A stretch of 64,000 nt of DNA, from positions 62,001-126,000 of the forward strand of contig CAVZSO010000010.1 of NCBI GenBank assembly GCA_963777975.1, read 5' to 3'. Positions within the stretch are counted from its first letter, which is position 1. Each line of letters starts with the position of its first letter. A program made the position numbers and the translations under genes. This DNA is from CSP1-4 sp963777975. GTDB taxonomy: Bacteria; Chloroflexota; Limnocylindria; Limnocylindrales; CSP1-4. The notes beneath the pieces were generated by a model that ran no database searches, was not told the DNA's origin, and was given only the letters and a program-made list of their open reading frames with translations. Below are positions 37,210 through 46,560 of the stretch, piece by piece.

Positions 37210-38283
37210 ATGTCAGCGCATCGCCGGCTCCCACGATCGACGGCCGTCGCCGTCCTCATGCTCGTGGTCGCCGTGCTGGGCTGCGGGGCGCCGACACCGA
37301 GCGTGGCCGGCCCCGGCGAACGGTTCGTGGCGCGGCTCCAGGACCCGGCCTTCGACCTGGTGGCTGGCCTCAAGGGCAGCTACTCCCTGTCCTCGGACGA
37401 GGTCTTTCCGGTCTGGGGCGCACTGGCCATCGATGGGCCAGACGCGCGCCTGGTGACGGCCATGGAGGGCCCGCTGGGCATCGAGGCTCGCGAGCAGATC
37501 GTCCGCGAAGCGATGGTCACGGAGCGGCGCGACGCCGCCTCATGGTCGGATCCGGTCGCCCTGGCCGACGCGACCGATGTCTTTCGCACGGCCCTGGCCG
37601 GGATCGAGGCCGTGGACGTCGTCGGCAGCGAGGTCGTCGACGGCCAGCGCCTGCAGCACCTTCGGGCGAGCGGCCTGCCCATCGGCCCGGCGGCCTTCGG
37701 CATCGAGGGATCGGAGCCTTCGCCGGCGACGCTCGATGCCTGGGTCGACGACGACGGCGCGCCGGTGCGGCTGCGGGTCGAGACCGGACCGCTGACGGTG
37801 GATCTCGATCCGCTGACGCTGGGTCAGGCGGCGCCCATCCATGCCCCGCCGGCACTCGCCTCGCTCGTGTCGTCGGCGCTGCGCTACTCGTTCGTCCTCC
37901 CGGCCTCGTGGGATGTCCGCGAGCGCGGCACCTCTGGCCATCTGATCGGCCTCGACGGCGCCTACGTGATCACCTATTGCGCGGCCGGGTCGATGAAGCT
38001 CCCGAACTGGGTCAACGACGGCACGACCGTCTACAACGAGCTGTGGGCCGCCGAGCCCGAGTCGGTCGAGCCCGTCGTCGTTCGCGCCGCCGGCGGTTCT
38101 ACGCCGGCCACGTTGTCGACCTGGCACGGCACGGCCGAGGGCCGCTCCGCGTTCATCCTCGACCTGGCCATCGTCGCGGATGGCGTCGCCTGCGACGTCC
38201 AGTGGTTCAGCCCGCCGGGCCACGAGGCGGCCGATCGGGCCAGGTTCGAGCAGCTCCTGGCGGGGTTCAGGCTGGGAAGCTGA
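37210..38283 (+). CDS. Putative lipoprotein of unknown function
   Basis: This 357-residue secreted protein has a basic N-terminus (MSAHRRLPRS), a hydrophobic core and a lipobox (AVLGC) with the acceptor cysteine at residue 25. It should be lipid-anchored outside the cytoplasmic membrane. The first half (FDLVAGLKGSYSLSSDEVFP) resembles the LolA/LppX-like fold of lipid-binding lipoproteins. The second half (LRYSFVLPASWDVRERGTSG) resembles PsbP/Mog1-like domains. Both assignments are weak. Its 3' end overlaps the convergent methyltransferase gene by 17 bases. Confidence 0.6.
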   Translation: MSAHRRLPRSTAVAVLMLVVAVLGCGAPTPSVAGPGERFVARLQDPAFDLVAGLKGSYSLSSDEVFPVWGALAIDGPDARLVTAMEGPLGIEAREQIVREAMVTERRDAASWSDPVALADATDVFRTALAGIEAVDVVGSEVVDGQRLQHLRASGLPIGPAAFGIEGSEPSPATLDAWVDDDGAPVRLRVETGPLTVDLDPLTLGQAAPIHAPPALASLVSSALRYSFVLPASWDVRERGTSGHLIGLDGAYVITYCAAGSMKLPNWVNDGTTVYNELWAAEPESVEPVVVRAAGGSTPATLSTWHGTAEGRSAFILDLAIVADGVACDVQWFSPPGHEAADRARFEQLLAGFRLGS

Positions 38284-39105
38284 GCGGCACCCGGCCCCAG
38301 GCCATGACGACCTCGGTCTCCCAGACGAAGGCATCGGCAGGCAGCGGCTCGAGGCGTCGACGGGCCAGCCGCTCGAGGCGCGCACGATCCCCCCGCGACA
38401 GCGACGAGACCAGCGCGAGCTCGTCGTAGCCGAGCTTGTAGGCCAGGTAGGCCTCCGAGCGTCCAGGCATGCCGAAGCCGCGTGACGGTCGCGCCGCAGC
38501 GCTCGAATCCCTCGCGTCGGAGCTGGGCGGCCGCGGCGGCGGGCGAGGCCAGGTCGCCGGCTCGCGTCTCCTCCGGCTCGTCGGGCTCGTCGATGTCGAG
38601 GTCGAGGACCGCTTCGTCGAAGGCATCGTGCGGCGCGAACGCCTCCCCGCGGTCGAGCCAGGTGATGTAGGCGAGATGGCCGCCCGGTCGGAGCACGCGT
38701 CGGATCTCGCGAAGGGCGGCCGGACGATCGGGCACGAGCTGCATCGCGAACGAGCTGATGGTCACGTCCACGGACGCCGAGGCCAGGGGCATCGCCTCGG
38801 CGCCCGCGACCACGACTCGGGCGTTGTAGGGCGCCATCGGCACGCAGGTGCACCGCCGCCAGGGCCAACATCTCGGAAGCGGGATCGAGGGCGATGACAT
38901 CGGCGTGTGGCCATCGAGCTGCCACCGCGCGGCTGAGGGTGCCGGTGCCGGCACCGACGTCGAGGATGGTGGCGCCGGCGCCGTCCGCGGCCAGCCAGGG
39001 CGCGACGACATCGAGGATGCGGAGCGCCGTCGGACCGATGACCGGCGCCCAGTAGCGCTCGTATCGGCGGGCGTGACGGTCGTAGCGGGCGACGATGGCG
39101 GACAC
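38267..39105 (-). CDS. Class I SAM-dependent methyltransferase (frameshifted)
   Basis: This protein of about 279 residues has a methyltransferase core of the UbiE/Methyltransf_11 type. Motif I is ATILDVGAGTGTLSRAVAAR, motif post-I is HADVIALDPASEMLALA, and a later segment is VDVTISSFAMQLVPDRPAAL, followed by EIRRVLRPGGHLAYITW. Frame changes near 38850 and near 38490 are needed to join the N-terminal, central and C-terminal parts (the last containing SLSRGDRARLERLARRRLEP). The GTG at 39105 is chosen just before the conserved region. The substrate is unknown. Confidence 0.8.
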
Positions 39106-39205
39106 CCGGTCATCGTGCCATGTCCGATCGAACGGGCGCGTGAGGCGGGTCGACAGCCGGCCGGCGGCGTGTGAGGCGACCCGATGGCCGGCGTACGCTA
39201 CGGGG

Positions 39206-39928
39206 ATGACCGAGCCGGAGATCCGCGTCGCCACCTTCGACTGCTATGGCACCCTCATCGACTGGGAGGGCGGCGCCGGTGCCTTCCTGTATCAGCTCGG
39301 GTTGCGCAACGAGGACCCGCACCTGGATCGCGGCCAGGTCCTGCGCGACCGTTGGGAGGCGATCCAGTTCGGTCTCTTGACCGGGCCCTGGCGACCATAC
39401 CGCGAGGTCCTCGCCCGCAGCCTGGAGGCATTCTGCGAGGAGCGCGGCTGGCCGTACCGGAAGAAGGATGGCGAGGCCTTCCTGCGCTCGATGCGGGCCT
39501 GGCAGCCCTTCCCGGACACGCGCCCGGCGCTCCTCCAGGCCAAGGCCCAGGGTTTGCGCCTGGTCATCCTCTCCAATACCGACGCGGACATCATGGCCCA
39601 CTCTCTGCGCCAGCTCGACCTGCCGTTCGACGACGTCATCACGGCCGAGGACGTCGAGGCGTACAAGCCGTCAAGCGTCGGCTTCGAGTACGCGCTGTCG
39701 CGCATCGACGAAGCGCCCGAGCATGTCCTGCACGTCGCCTTCGGCTTCAAGTACGACATCGCGCCGGCGAAGCGGCAGGGCATGCGAACCGCCTGGGTCA
39801 ACCGCCACGCGGAGGCGGCGCCCGGCGCCGAGCGAGCCGATCACGAGTGGCGCGACCTGTGGGGGCTGGCCGAGCTGGTCGGCGCGCCCGGCCCGAACCT
39901 CGGCAGCGGAGCATCGACGCCGAGCTGA
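39206..39928 (+). CDS. HAD-superfamily hydrolase, haloacid dehalogenase type II
   Basis: This 240-residue protein has HAD motif I VATFDCYGTLIDWEGG with the nucleophilic aspartate, motif II LRLVILSNTDADIMAHSL, and motif III in ITAEDVEAYKPSSVGFEYAL with the lysine. The motif IV region is HVAFGFKYDIAPAKRQGMRT, where the usual aspartates are replaced by FKYD. The layout resembles L-2-haloacid dehalogenases, but phosphatase activity is as likely. The ATG at 39206 lies just before motif I. Confidence 0.85.
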   Translation: MTEPEIRVATFDCYGTLIDWEGGAGAFLYQLGLRNEDPHLDRGQVLRDRWEAIQFGLLTGPWRPYREVLARSLEAFCEERGWPYRKKDGEAFLRSMRAWQPFPDTRPALLQAKAQGLRLVILSNTDADIMAHSLRQLDLPFDDVITAEDVEAYKPSSVGFEYALSRIDEAPEHVLHVAFGFKYDIAPAKRQGMRTAWVNRHAEAAPGAERADHEWRDLWGLAELVGAPGPNLGSGASTPS

Positions 39929-39930
39929 GG

Positions 39931-40728
39931 TCAGGACCGCGACGGGTCGAAGACGAAGTCGGTGACCGCCTCGGCGACCCGATCTGGCGCGGTCGTCAGG
40001 GCGAGATGGCCCTGGCCATCGAGCTCGAGCAGCCGGCTGTTGGGCACCGCGGATTGCGCCATCGACGTCCAGCGTCGAGCCCAGTCCGGGCTCGTGCTGC
40101 CGAGCAGGAGCAGGGTCGGCAGCACCAGGTCGTTGTAGCCCCTGGGCTGCCAGGCTTCCTCGGCCCGAAGCTCTCGCGGCATCGTCTCGACCATCTCCAG
40201 GCTCGCGGCCCAGCCGGGATGCGCACGCAGATCGGCCACGGCCTGATCATCGAGCAGGAGGACGCTCGAGAGCAGCAGCGTCAGCGCGCCATCCGGGTCG
40301 CCGTCGCTGATGCGCCGTTCGGCCTCTACGAGGATCGCCGGGTCGACGGTCGGGATGCCCGGCGCCGGCTCGTACAGGATGAGCCCGGCCAGGTTGCGCG
40401 TCCGGAGGGCCGCCCCGATGGCCACATCGGCGCCATAGCCGTGGCCGAAGAGCCAGGTCGGCGTGCCCGTCGAGTCGACGAAGGCGGCGATGTCGTCGAA
40501 CTCCTGCTCGATCATGTAGACGGGGCCGCTCCATGGGCTGCCGCCGCGGCCGCGCCGGTCGACGGCGTAGACCTCGAAGCGCATCGCCAGGCGCGGCGCC
40601 ACGAGGTCCCAGGCGGTGTGGTCGTCGGCGCTGCCGTGGACGAGCACCATCGGTGGCCCGTTGCCCGATCGCCAGGCGCCGATGAGCGTGCCGTCGGGGG
40701 CATAGACGACGCGGTCGGGGCTGCTCAT
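39931..40728 (-). CDS. Alpha/beta hydrolase lacking the nucleophile serine
   Basis: This 265-residue protein has an alpha/beta hydrolase fold: oxyanion segment MVLVHGSADDHTAWDLVAPR, VYAVDRRGRGGSPW, and the final histidine in LLELDGQGHLALTTAPDRV. The nucleophile elbow, normally GxSxG, reads LFGHGYGADVAIG, so the serine is replaced by glycine. That single codon change (AGC to GGC) would abolish hydrolase activity unless it is a sequence error. The ATG at 40728 is preferred over an upstream start. Confidence 0.82.
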   Translation of the reverse strand: MSSPDRVVYAPDGTLIGAWRSGNGPPMVLVHGSADDHTAWDLVAPRLAMRFEVYAVDRRGRGGSPWSGPVYMIEQEFDDIAAFVDSTGTPTWLFGHGYGADVAIGAALRTRNLAGLILYEPAPGIPTVDPAILVEAERRISDGDPDGALTLLLSSVLLLDDQAVADLRAHPGWAASLEMVETMPRELRAEEAWQPRGYNDLVLPTLLLLGSTSPDWARRWTSMAQSAVPNSRLLELDGQGHLALTTAPDRVAEAVTDFVFDPSRS

Positions 40729-40832
40729 GGCAGGCAACGGTACACCGGCCGGCCCGTCCGGCTTCGCATCCCGTCTGGCGAGGCGTCGGGGAACAGGCGC
40801 GACCGGAGGCTGCAGATGACGAACCGCCGTGC

Positions 40833-42096
40833 TCACTCCTGGGCGACCAGCCGCAACAGCGCGCCGCCATGATCGACGACGAGCACCTCGCCATCGGCGT
40901 CCTGCCCGAAGGCGACGATGCTGCGGCCGGTGTCCAGCAATGGCTCCGGCGACTGGATGGACCCGTAGCCGAGCAGGGCGTCGAGGGTGCTGATGCGCCC
41001 GGTGCAGTAGTCGGCGAACAGGTAGCGACCCGCGAGCTCGTCGAGGGCGGCGCCGGCGTAGACCAGGCCGCCGGTCACGACGCAGCCGTCGTCACGGCCG
41101 TACTCGGCGATCGGTGGCGTGAGGTCCAGCGTCGCTACAACCGGCCGGGTCGTGGCAGAGCGTGCCCTCGACGCGATCCCAGCCAAGGTTCAGGCCACCC
41201 TGCGGGACATAGTCGATCTCCTCGCGCGTACTCGCACCGACGTCGCCGATCCACAGGGCGCCCGTGCCTGGCTCGATCGAGAAGCGCCACGGGTTGCGCA
41301 GGCCGGTCGTCCAGATCTCGGGGCGCACGCCGGCCTGCCCGACGAACGGGTTGTCGGCCGGGACGGCATAGCCGAGGCCGGCGTCGGCGGGTCCGCTGAC
41401 GTCGATGCGCAGGATCTTCCCGAGCAGCGTGTCCCGGCGCTGGCCGTTGCCGCTGTTGCCGCCGCCGCCGTCGCCGAACGAGATGTAGAGCATGCCGTCG
41501 GGCCCGAAGTGCAGGTCACCGCCGTTGTGGTTGGCGGCCGGCTGCGCGACCTTCAGCACGATCCGCTCGCTGCCCTTGCGGATCCGCCCGTCCGGCGAGC
41601 CGATACTCCGCGATGATCGTGTCGCCGTCCTTGTCGGTGTAGTCGACGAAGAGGCGGCCATCGTCGGCGAGCATGGGGTGGAAGGCCAGCCCCAGCAGCC
41701 CGCGCTCACCGCCGCTGCCGACGCGATCGCGGATGTCGAGGGCGACCTCCGGTGGACCCTGCCCGGCGGGCAGGCGGAGGATGCGGCCGGCCTGCTCGAC
41801 GACGTACAGGTCACCGCTGCCGTCATCGGGCGCGGCCACGGCCACCGGCTGCGCGAGGTCCTCGACGATCGGGGCCAGGACGAGGCTCCGAGCCGGAGGC
41901 TCAGACGGCTCGGTCGCCGCGGGGTCGGGCGTGGTGCCATCGCTCGGCGTCGCGTTGGCGTCGGCGTGGTCGCAGCCGCCGGCGGGATCGATGGCCCGAT
42001 CGTCGGTTTCGGGCTGGCTGGGCTCGCCAGACAGCCGGCCAACGCGATCGACGCGAGGCACAGCGCGATCGCGCGCCGGCCGGCCCCAGTGGTCAT
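40833..42096 (-). CDS. PQQ-type soluble glucose/sorbosone dehydrogenase-like lipoprotein (frameshifted)
   Basis: This protein of about 420 residues starts with a signal and lipobox (ALAGC), a Thr/Pro linker, and a six-bladed beta-propeller of the GSDH family. Blades are readable as DLYVVEQAGRILRL, GGERGLLGLAFHPMLADDGR, HFGPDGMLYISFGDGGGG, IWTTGLRNPWRFSIEPGTGA and YLFADYCTGRISTLDAL. Parts lie in three frames, with shifts near 41960, 41600 and 41170. Family members bind PQQ and calcium and oxidise aldose sugars outside the cytoplasm, though many homologues have no proven activity. Confidence 0.82.
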
Positions 42097-42134
42097 CGCG
42101 GAATCGTACGAGCGATGCCGAGATGCCGGGAATC

Positions 42135-42166
42135 ACGAGACCCGGCGATCGCTCGCCGGGTCTCGT
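42135..42166 (-). terminator. 14-bp hairpin terminator after the zinc-ribbon gene
   Basis: ACGAGACCCGGCGA (42135-42148) pairs perfectly with TCGCCGGGTCTCGT (42153-42166) around a 4-base loop. It lies between the stop of the zinc-ribbon gene (42204) and the start of the PQQ-type gene, and probably ends the upstream transcript. The following U-tract is poor. Confidence 0.65.
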
Positions 42167-42203
42167 CTTGGGCCGTGGTCAGGCCGGTCGCCCGGCCCCG
42201 CGA

Positions 42204-42569
42204 CTATGCTCGCCGGGTGGCGAAGCAGTCGTTGCAGTAGACCGGCTTGCCGTTGGTCGGGCGGAAGGGGACCTGGGCCTCGCGGCCGCAGCTCGAGCAG
42301 GTGGCCGTGAACATCTCACGCGGGCCACGGCTGGCGCCGTAGCTCGAGCCACCGTAGGAAGACCCACCGCTGGGGCGGGAGCCGTAGCTGCTGGCGCCAT
42401 AGCTCGATCCACCACCGGTGTCACCACGAGCAGCCTTGCGGCTGGCGCGGCACGACGGGCAGCGACGCGGGTCGCTGAACTGGCGCTGAGCGTAGAACTC
42501 TTGCTCACTGGCGGTGAAGGCGAACTCCTGCCCGCAGTCGGCGCAGGAAAGCACCTTATCCGTATACAA
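42204..42569 (-). CDS. Small zinc-ribbon protein with Gly/Ser/Tyr-rich linker
   Basis: This 121-residue protein has two zinc-binding modules. The N-terminal one (VLSCADCGQEFAFTASEQEF ... DPRRCPSCRASRKAARG) matches the probable zinc-ribbon family found in many bacteria. The C-terminal one is TCSSCGREAQVPFRPTNGKP followed by VYCNDCFATRRA. Between them is a low-complexity repeat of SSYG units. The TTG at 42569 is chosen over an upstream ATG at 42650. A GAGAGGAG ribosome binding site lies at the right distance, and homologous proteins begin near YTDKVLSC. The function is unknown; nucleic-acid binding is plausible. Confidence 0.8.
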   Translation of the reverse strand: MYTDKVLSCADCGQEFAFTASEQEFYAQRQFSDPRRCPSCRASRKAARGDTGGGSSYGASSYGSRPSGGSSYGGSSYGASRGPREMFTATCSSCGREAQVPFRPTNGKPVYCNDCFATRRA

Positions 42570-42576
42570 CGAAGAA

Positions 42577-42631
42577 ACTCCTCTCGTGCCGGCTTCCGCG
42601 ACCTGTTCTCGCGAAAGTCCGTGAGAGGAGT
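42577..42631 (-). promoter_or_regulatory. Leader RNA hairpin sequestering the ribosome binding site
   Basis: In the minus-strand message the site GAGAGGAGT (42585-42577) is exactly complementary to ACTCCTCTC (42631-42623), giving a 9-bp stem that hides the Shine-Dalgarno. Inside it, CTTTCGCG (42617-42610) pairs with CGCGGAAG (42600-42593), including one G-U pair, around a 9-base loop. The TTG start lies 7 bases beyond the outer stem. This could be an RNA thermometer or a protein-binding autoregulatory site. Confidence 0.6.
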
Positions 42632-42777
42632 GATCGTGTGCGCCGTGCATCTCTGATGCCCGCTCGTGCGGGCGTTGGTCGAGCGACGGTACCACACTAT
42701 CCGCGGCCTGGGAAGCACCTTCTCCGCGCTCGAGCGCACCGCTTTGCGGCGCTCCTCGGCCCCTCCCCGACCGGGCG

Positions 42778-44206
42778 TCAGGCGGCCGGCTCGACCACCA
42801 GCTGCCCCAACGACCAGAGGGTGATCACGGTCAGACAGACCATCAGGATGGCCAGCGGGATCTGCCGCCGGACGATGGCCTGCCGGTCCGCCCCAGGTCC
42901 GGCTTGGGTGACGGCAGTGGCGTGCCCTGCCCATGCCCCGACGGCGTGGCCCCCGACGACGGCCAGCAGCTGGATGAGCCAGATCATCGCTCCCGGCAGC
43001 CAGCTGATCGAGACCGTCCAGAACGCCGTCCCGAAGAGGTCCCAGCCTTGCTGGAACGGGTCGGAGATGGCGATCACGATGCGTTGACCGTCGGCGATCA
43101 GAAAGGTCAGGTAGTGCGCGGTGATGTAACCGACCGCGATGGGCACCAGGCCCGCCCCGACCGGTGCCAGCCCAGCCACACGTGCCACCAAGAGCACGGC
43201 GCCGACCACCAAGCCAAGGAAACCGAAGAGCAAGCACGGTCGAGCCGGCGAACCCGGGCAGCCCGAAGAGCTGGAAGAAGGGCAGCGTCTGCGACAGGCC
43301 GTCGAACATCACCGCGCCCGTGGCCATGGCGACGAGCACCACCTCGTCGGTCCGCCAGCTGGCGTGGATCAGCCCCTGGCCGAATGGCTGGCGGACGACG
43401 CGACGGGCTCCGGGTTCGCGACCGGCTGCCATGTCGTCGGACGTTCGCCACGGGGCGAGGCGCCCAAGGAGTCCGAACCAGACCGAGAAGACCTCCGCCT
43501 GCCGACGCCATCGGCTGCGCCCATACCAGGCCATGCCCAGCCAGGTCACGATGGTGTAGGCGAGCAGCGCCAGGGCGAGGTTCGTGCCGCCGGCGCCACC
43601 GGTCACGACCAGCTCGAGCCAGACGTAGAAGGCGAAGAACGCCACGGCTGGCCAGTGGCCGAGGCGCGCCGGCCAGGTCGTGGTCGGGGCGCGCGCGGCG
43701 CGGACACGCCGGACGGCGGCGGCCATGAGGTCGAAGCCGGACAGGAAGGGGTCGAGCCAGGACCAGACCGGGCCGACGAGCGCCGAGACGAGCGCCAGGC
43801 CGACCCATCCGTACACCCACAGGAAGAGCGACGACACGTCGGCGTCGCTGGAGCCGCCGATGACGAGGACCTGGACGATGATCCAGAGCCAGGCGACGAC
43901 GCCGATCGTGCGCAACAACGCCCGCGCCCATCGGGGGAACTGCCGGACGCGAGGCGACGCGCGGGCTTCGGGGGAGACGGTCGTCTGGAAGGCGAGGGCG
44001 AACGAGACGCCCACGGCGATGGCTGCCCCGAGCAGGTAGACGCTGAGCGGCAGCGGCGACCGGAAGACGTCGCTGATCTGGTGGGCCAGCACGGGCACGG
44101 GCAGCACCGCGACCCACAGTGCGACCGTCGGCAGCACCACCGACCACCACCGTCGACGTGGCGACCGGTTCCAGGCCTCATGCGAGAGGCGCGATCGCCA
44201 GCTCAT
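42778..44206 (-). CDS. Polytopic membrane protein of unknown function (one frameshift)
   Basis: This protein of about 475 residues has about ten hydrophobic helices. It begins with a signal-like helix (WSVVLPTVALWVAVLPVPVL AHQ) and has a cytoplasmic basic loop around residues 200-260 (RSRWRRQAEVFSVWFGLLGR). Near 43230 the frame changes, and the last helices (LFGFLGLVVGAVLLVARVAG ... LLAVVGGHAVGAWAGH) are read from the next frame to 42778. No family was recognised. It lies at the end of a same-strand run CopC - lipoprotein - this gene, so a link to copper or redox physiology is possible but unproven. A start at 44245 would overlap the lipoprotein gene. Confidence 0.65.
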
Positions 44207-44234
44207 TGCCGGCCACCGCCGGGGGATCGGGCGG

Positions 44235-44567
44235 TCAAGGCGCATCGGCGAGGCGGATGGCGACCAGGCCGCCGTCGGTGGTCACGTAGCGCACGGCCAC
44301 GCGCTGTGCGGAGGCCATGTGGTCGCGCAGATGGATGCTCGGAAAGCTGCCGTCTCCGGCCCCCGTCGCACCGAGCTGGAAATCCATGAGCCGGCCATCA
44401 TCGGTGCGCAGGGTGAAACCGGTCACCGTCGCGGGGCCGGTCTGGCGGACATCGATGACGATGCCCGTGGTGACCACGCCACCGTCGTCACAGGCCAACA
44501 TGGCGAGGGCGACGGCCGCGCATGCCACGAGCGACAGCAAGCGATGCGCCCTGGGGCGCGGGGTCAC
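44235..44567 (-). CDS. Small putative lipoprotein
   Basis: This 110-residue protein begins with a basic segment and a hydrophobic signal ending in the lipobox LAMLAC, with the acceptor cysteine at residue 26. The mature part is a small beta-rich domain (GIVIDVRQTGPATVTGFTLR ... RVAVRYVTTDGGLVAIRLAD), consistent with an OB-like fold. The GTG start at 44567 lies 13 bases after the stop of copC. No family was recognised. Confidence 0.65.
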   Translation of the reverse strand: MTPRPRAHRLLSLVACAAVALAMLACDDGGVVTTGIVIDVRQTGPATVTGFTLRTDDGRLMDFQLGATGAGDGSFPSIHLRDHMASAQRVAVRYVTTDGGLVAIRLADAP

Positions 44568-44580
44568 GCCAGCGTCCGGG

Positions 44581-45186
44581 TCATCCCGACCGACGGCTCC
44601 GCCACCAGCCCACTCCGAGGCCGAGTCCTAGCCCGACGAGGGCGATGACCAGGATCTGTCCGGCCGACTCCGAGCCCCCGCTCGCATCACCGGGCCCCGG
44701 GCTGGCGGACGGCTGCGCCGTGCCCGGCGGCGCATACGCGGACGAGGGACTGGCCGCGCCGCTCGACGTCGAGGCGCTGGAGCCGGCTGTCGTGGACGGC
44801 CCGGGGCTGCCGACGGCCGCGACCGCGAACTGATATCGGCCTCGTTCGAGATGGCCATCCTCGCTGGCGGCCGCCCAGCGCACGTCATAGGTCGCCGCTG
44901 CCAGCACCGGGACTTCGACCGAGAGCGTCTTGGGATCGTCGGCCAGGACACCGCCCTTGGCGATGGTCGCGCCGTCGGGACCGACGACCTCGATCGAGCT
45001 CTTCGAGGCCACAAGATCGTCGTCGAACGTCGCCGAGACGACGGGAGGCGGGGTCTCGACGGTCGACCCCACGGCCGGCGCCGCCGACTCGAGCATGGCA
45101 TGGGCCAAGACCCCTACCGGCGACGCTAGTGCGACCAGGGTGAGGGCAGTCGCGAACAGACCGGCTTGGCGGGCGACGACGGTCAC
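44581..45186 (-). CDS. copC: CopC-domain copper-binding protein with C-terminal membrane anchor
   Basis: This 201-residue exported protein has a signal sequence (LFATALTLVALASPVGVLA) followed by the mature start HAMLESAAPAVGS, where the first histidine is the usual Cu(II) ligand of CopC proteins. The domain ends with SEDGHLERGRYQFAV, matching the conserved DGH motif. A Ser/Pro/Ala-rich stalk and a C-terminal helix (ILVIALVGLGLGLGVGW) anchor it in the membrane. No fused or adjacent CopD was found. The GTG at 45186 is chosen because the signal peptide follows. Confidence 0.85.
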   Translation of the reverse strand: MTVVARQAGLFATALTLVALASPVGVLAHAMLESAAPAVGSTVETPPPVVSATFDDDLVASKSSIEVVGPDGATIAKGGVLADDPKTLSVEVPVLAAATYDVRWAAASEDGHLERGRYQFAVAAVGSPGPSTTAGSSASTSSGAASPSSAYAPPGTAQPSASPGPGDASGGSESAGQILVIALVGLGLGLGVGWWRSRRSG

Positions 45187-45327
45187 GCATGGCGCGCATC
45201 GTCGCACGAGAGGGCTCCCGCCGCAGAGGTCAGGTCGGACCCCGTGCATTGGCCATGAGGCCCGGGCCTGGGCGGCGCCGCCGGACGCCCCAGGCGCCAC
45301 GCCTCGATTCGACCGTATTGAGGCCGC

Positions 45328-46548
45328 TCAGCCGGCGACCGGCAATCCCGTCGGCATGCTGCCCTCGGTCGGCACCGGGGACAACGGCGGCCGACCCCGG
45401 AGCCAGGGGTCGACGAGCACGACCACACCGCCAAGGAGGCACAGCCCGATGCCACAAGCTAACGCGACCTCGAAGCCGACGGTCCCGATGATCGGGCTGA
45501 TGCCGATGCTGCCCAGCGCGACGCCGGCGGAGAAGGCGAAGGAGAAGAGCGCGAAGGCCGAGCCCCTGATGGCATCGGTGGAGCGGCGTGCGAGCTCGAA
45601 GTTGACGGGCGGCAGCAGGAAGGCGGCACCGACGCCGGTCCCGATGCCCGCCGCGATCAGCAACGGCGTCGTCGCCGGCGGCAGCAGGAAGAGCAGGCAG
45701 ACGGCGGTCGTAGCGATCCCGATGAGCATCGAGCGCCTGGAGCCGACGCGCTCGACCAGCCGCGCGGCCGGGATGCGCGCGATCACCAGGGACGCGGCAT
45801 CAGCCGTGAAGAAGAGCGCGATGTCGGCGCCGGCAAGCTCCGCACGCTGGGGCAGGTAGCCGGTCACGACGCCCCAGTGCGCGACGAACAGGAACGAGAC
45901 GGCCAGCGGCGGCCACCACGCCGATCGCCACGCCGGTCGAAACGTACGGCCCCGGACCGATGCGGCGCGCATGTCGGCGCGGTCGCCTTCGCGGCGCGCC
46001 TGGTCGACCCGTCCGATGGGCCAGGCCATGGTGGCTCCGACCACCAACGAGACCAGCGCGACACCGGCCACGACCTGGATGGACGTCCGGTCCAGGACGA
46101 GGACGGAGACCGCCGGCGCGATGGCCAGCGACACGTTGGCCGCCAGGCCAACGACGGCGAAGGCCGTCGGCAGGCTGGCCGCAGCGACCATGTTCGGGAC
46201 CAGGCTCAGTGCGGCCGGCATCAACACGGCGATGCCCATGCCCTGGAAGACACGGACGAGGACCATCACCGCCGGCGGTCCGTCGGGCGATGCGATGCCG
46301 GTCGCGACCAGCAACGAGGCCACCGTGAAGCTGCCGGCACCGGCCAGGAACAGCAGGCGCCCGCCGAAGCGATCGAGCAAGCCGCCACCGATGAACGACG
46401 TCGGCAGCTGCGTCAGCGCCGCTACGCCCATCAGGGCGCCGATGGCTCCATCGGTCCAGCCGGCCGCGAGCAGAGCGATCGGCAACGAGGCCACGTAGGC
46501 GTCGAAGCCGACGCGCGAGAAGCCGGCGCCGAGGCTCAGGCGGAGCAT
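45328..46548 (-). CDS. MFS transporter
   Basis: This is a 406-residue major facilitator with 12 predicted helices. Motif A is in GGGLLDRFGGRLLFLAGAGS, and a related loop in the second half is ARLVERVGSRRSML. The central loop is basic (RREGDRADMRAASVRGRTFR). It resembles arabinose-efflux/drug-resistance permeases of the MFS_1 group. The gene stops 142 bases from copC and starts 12 bases after the end of aceE on the same strand. No regulator is adjacent, and the substrate is unknown. Confidence 0.85.
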   Translation of the reverse strand: MLRLSLGAGFSRVGFDAYVASLPIALLAAGWTDGAIGALMGVAALTQLPTSFIGGGLLDRFGGRLLFLAGAGSFTVASLLVATGIASPDGPPAVMVLVRVFQGMGIAVLMPAALSLVPNMVAAASLPTAFAVVGLAANVSLAIAPAVSVLVLDRTSIQVVAGVALVSLVVGATMAWPIGRVDQARREGDRADMRAASVRGRTFRPAWRSAWWPPLAVSFLFVAHWGVVTGYLPQRAELAGADIALFFTADAASLVIARIPAARLVERVGSRRSMLIGIATTAVCLLFLLPPATTPLLIAAGIGTGVGAAFLLPPVNFELARRSTDAIRGSAFALFSFAFSAGVALGSIGISPIIGTVGFEVALACGIGLCLLGGVVVLVDPWLRGRPPLSPVPTEGSMPTGLPVAG

Positions 46549-46560
46549 CGCCGCCGAGGG

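Noticed and set aside
44581..46548. copC, the MFS carrier and aceE as one operon
   Set aside because: The carrier gene is 142 bases from copC, and no functional link between the carrier and copper or pyruvate metabolism is visible.
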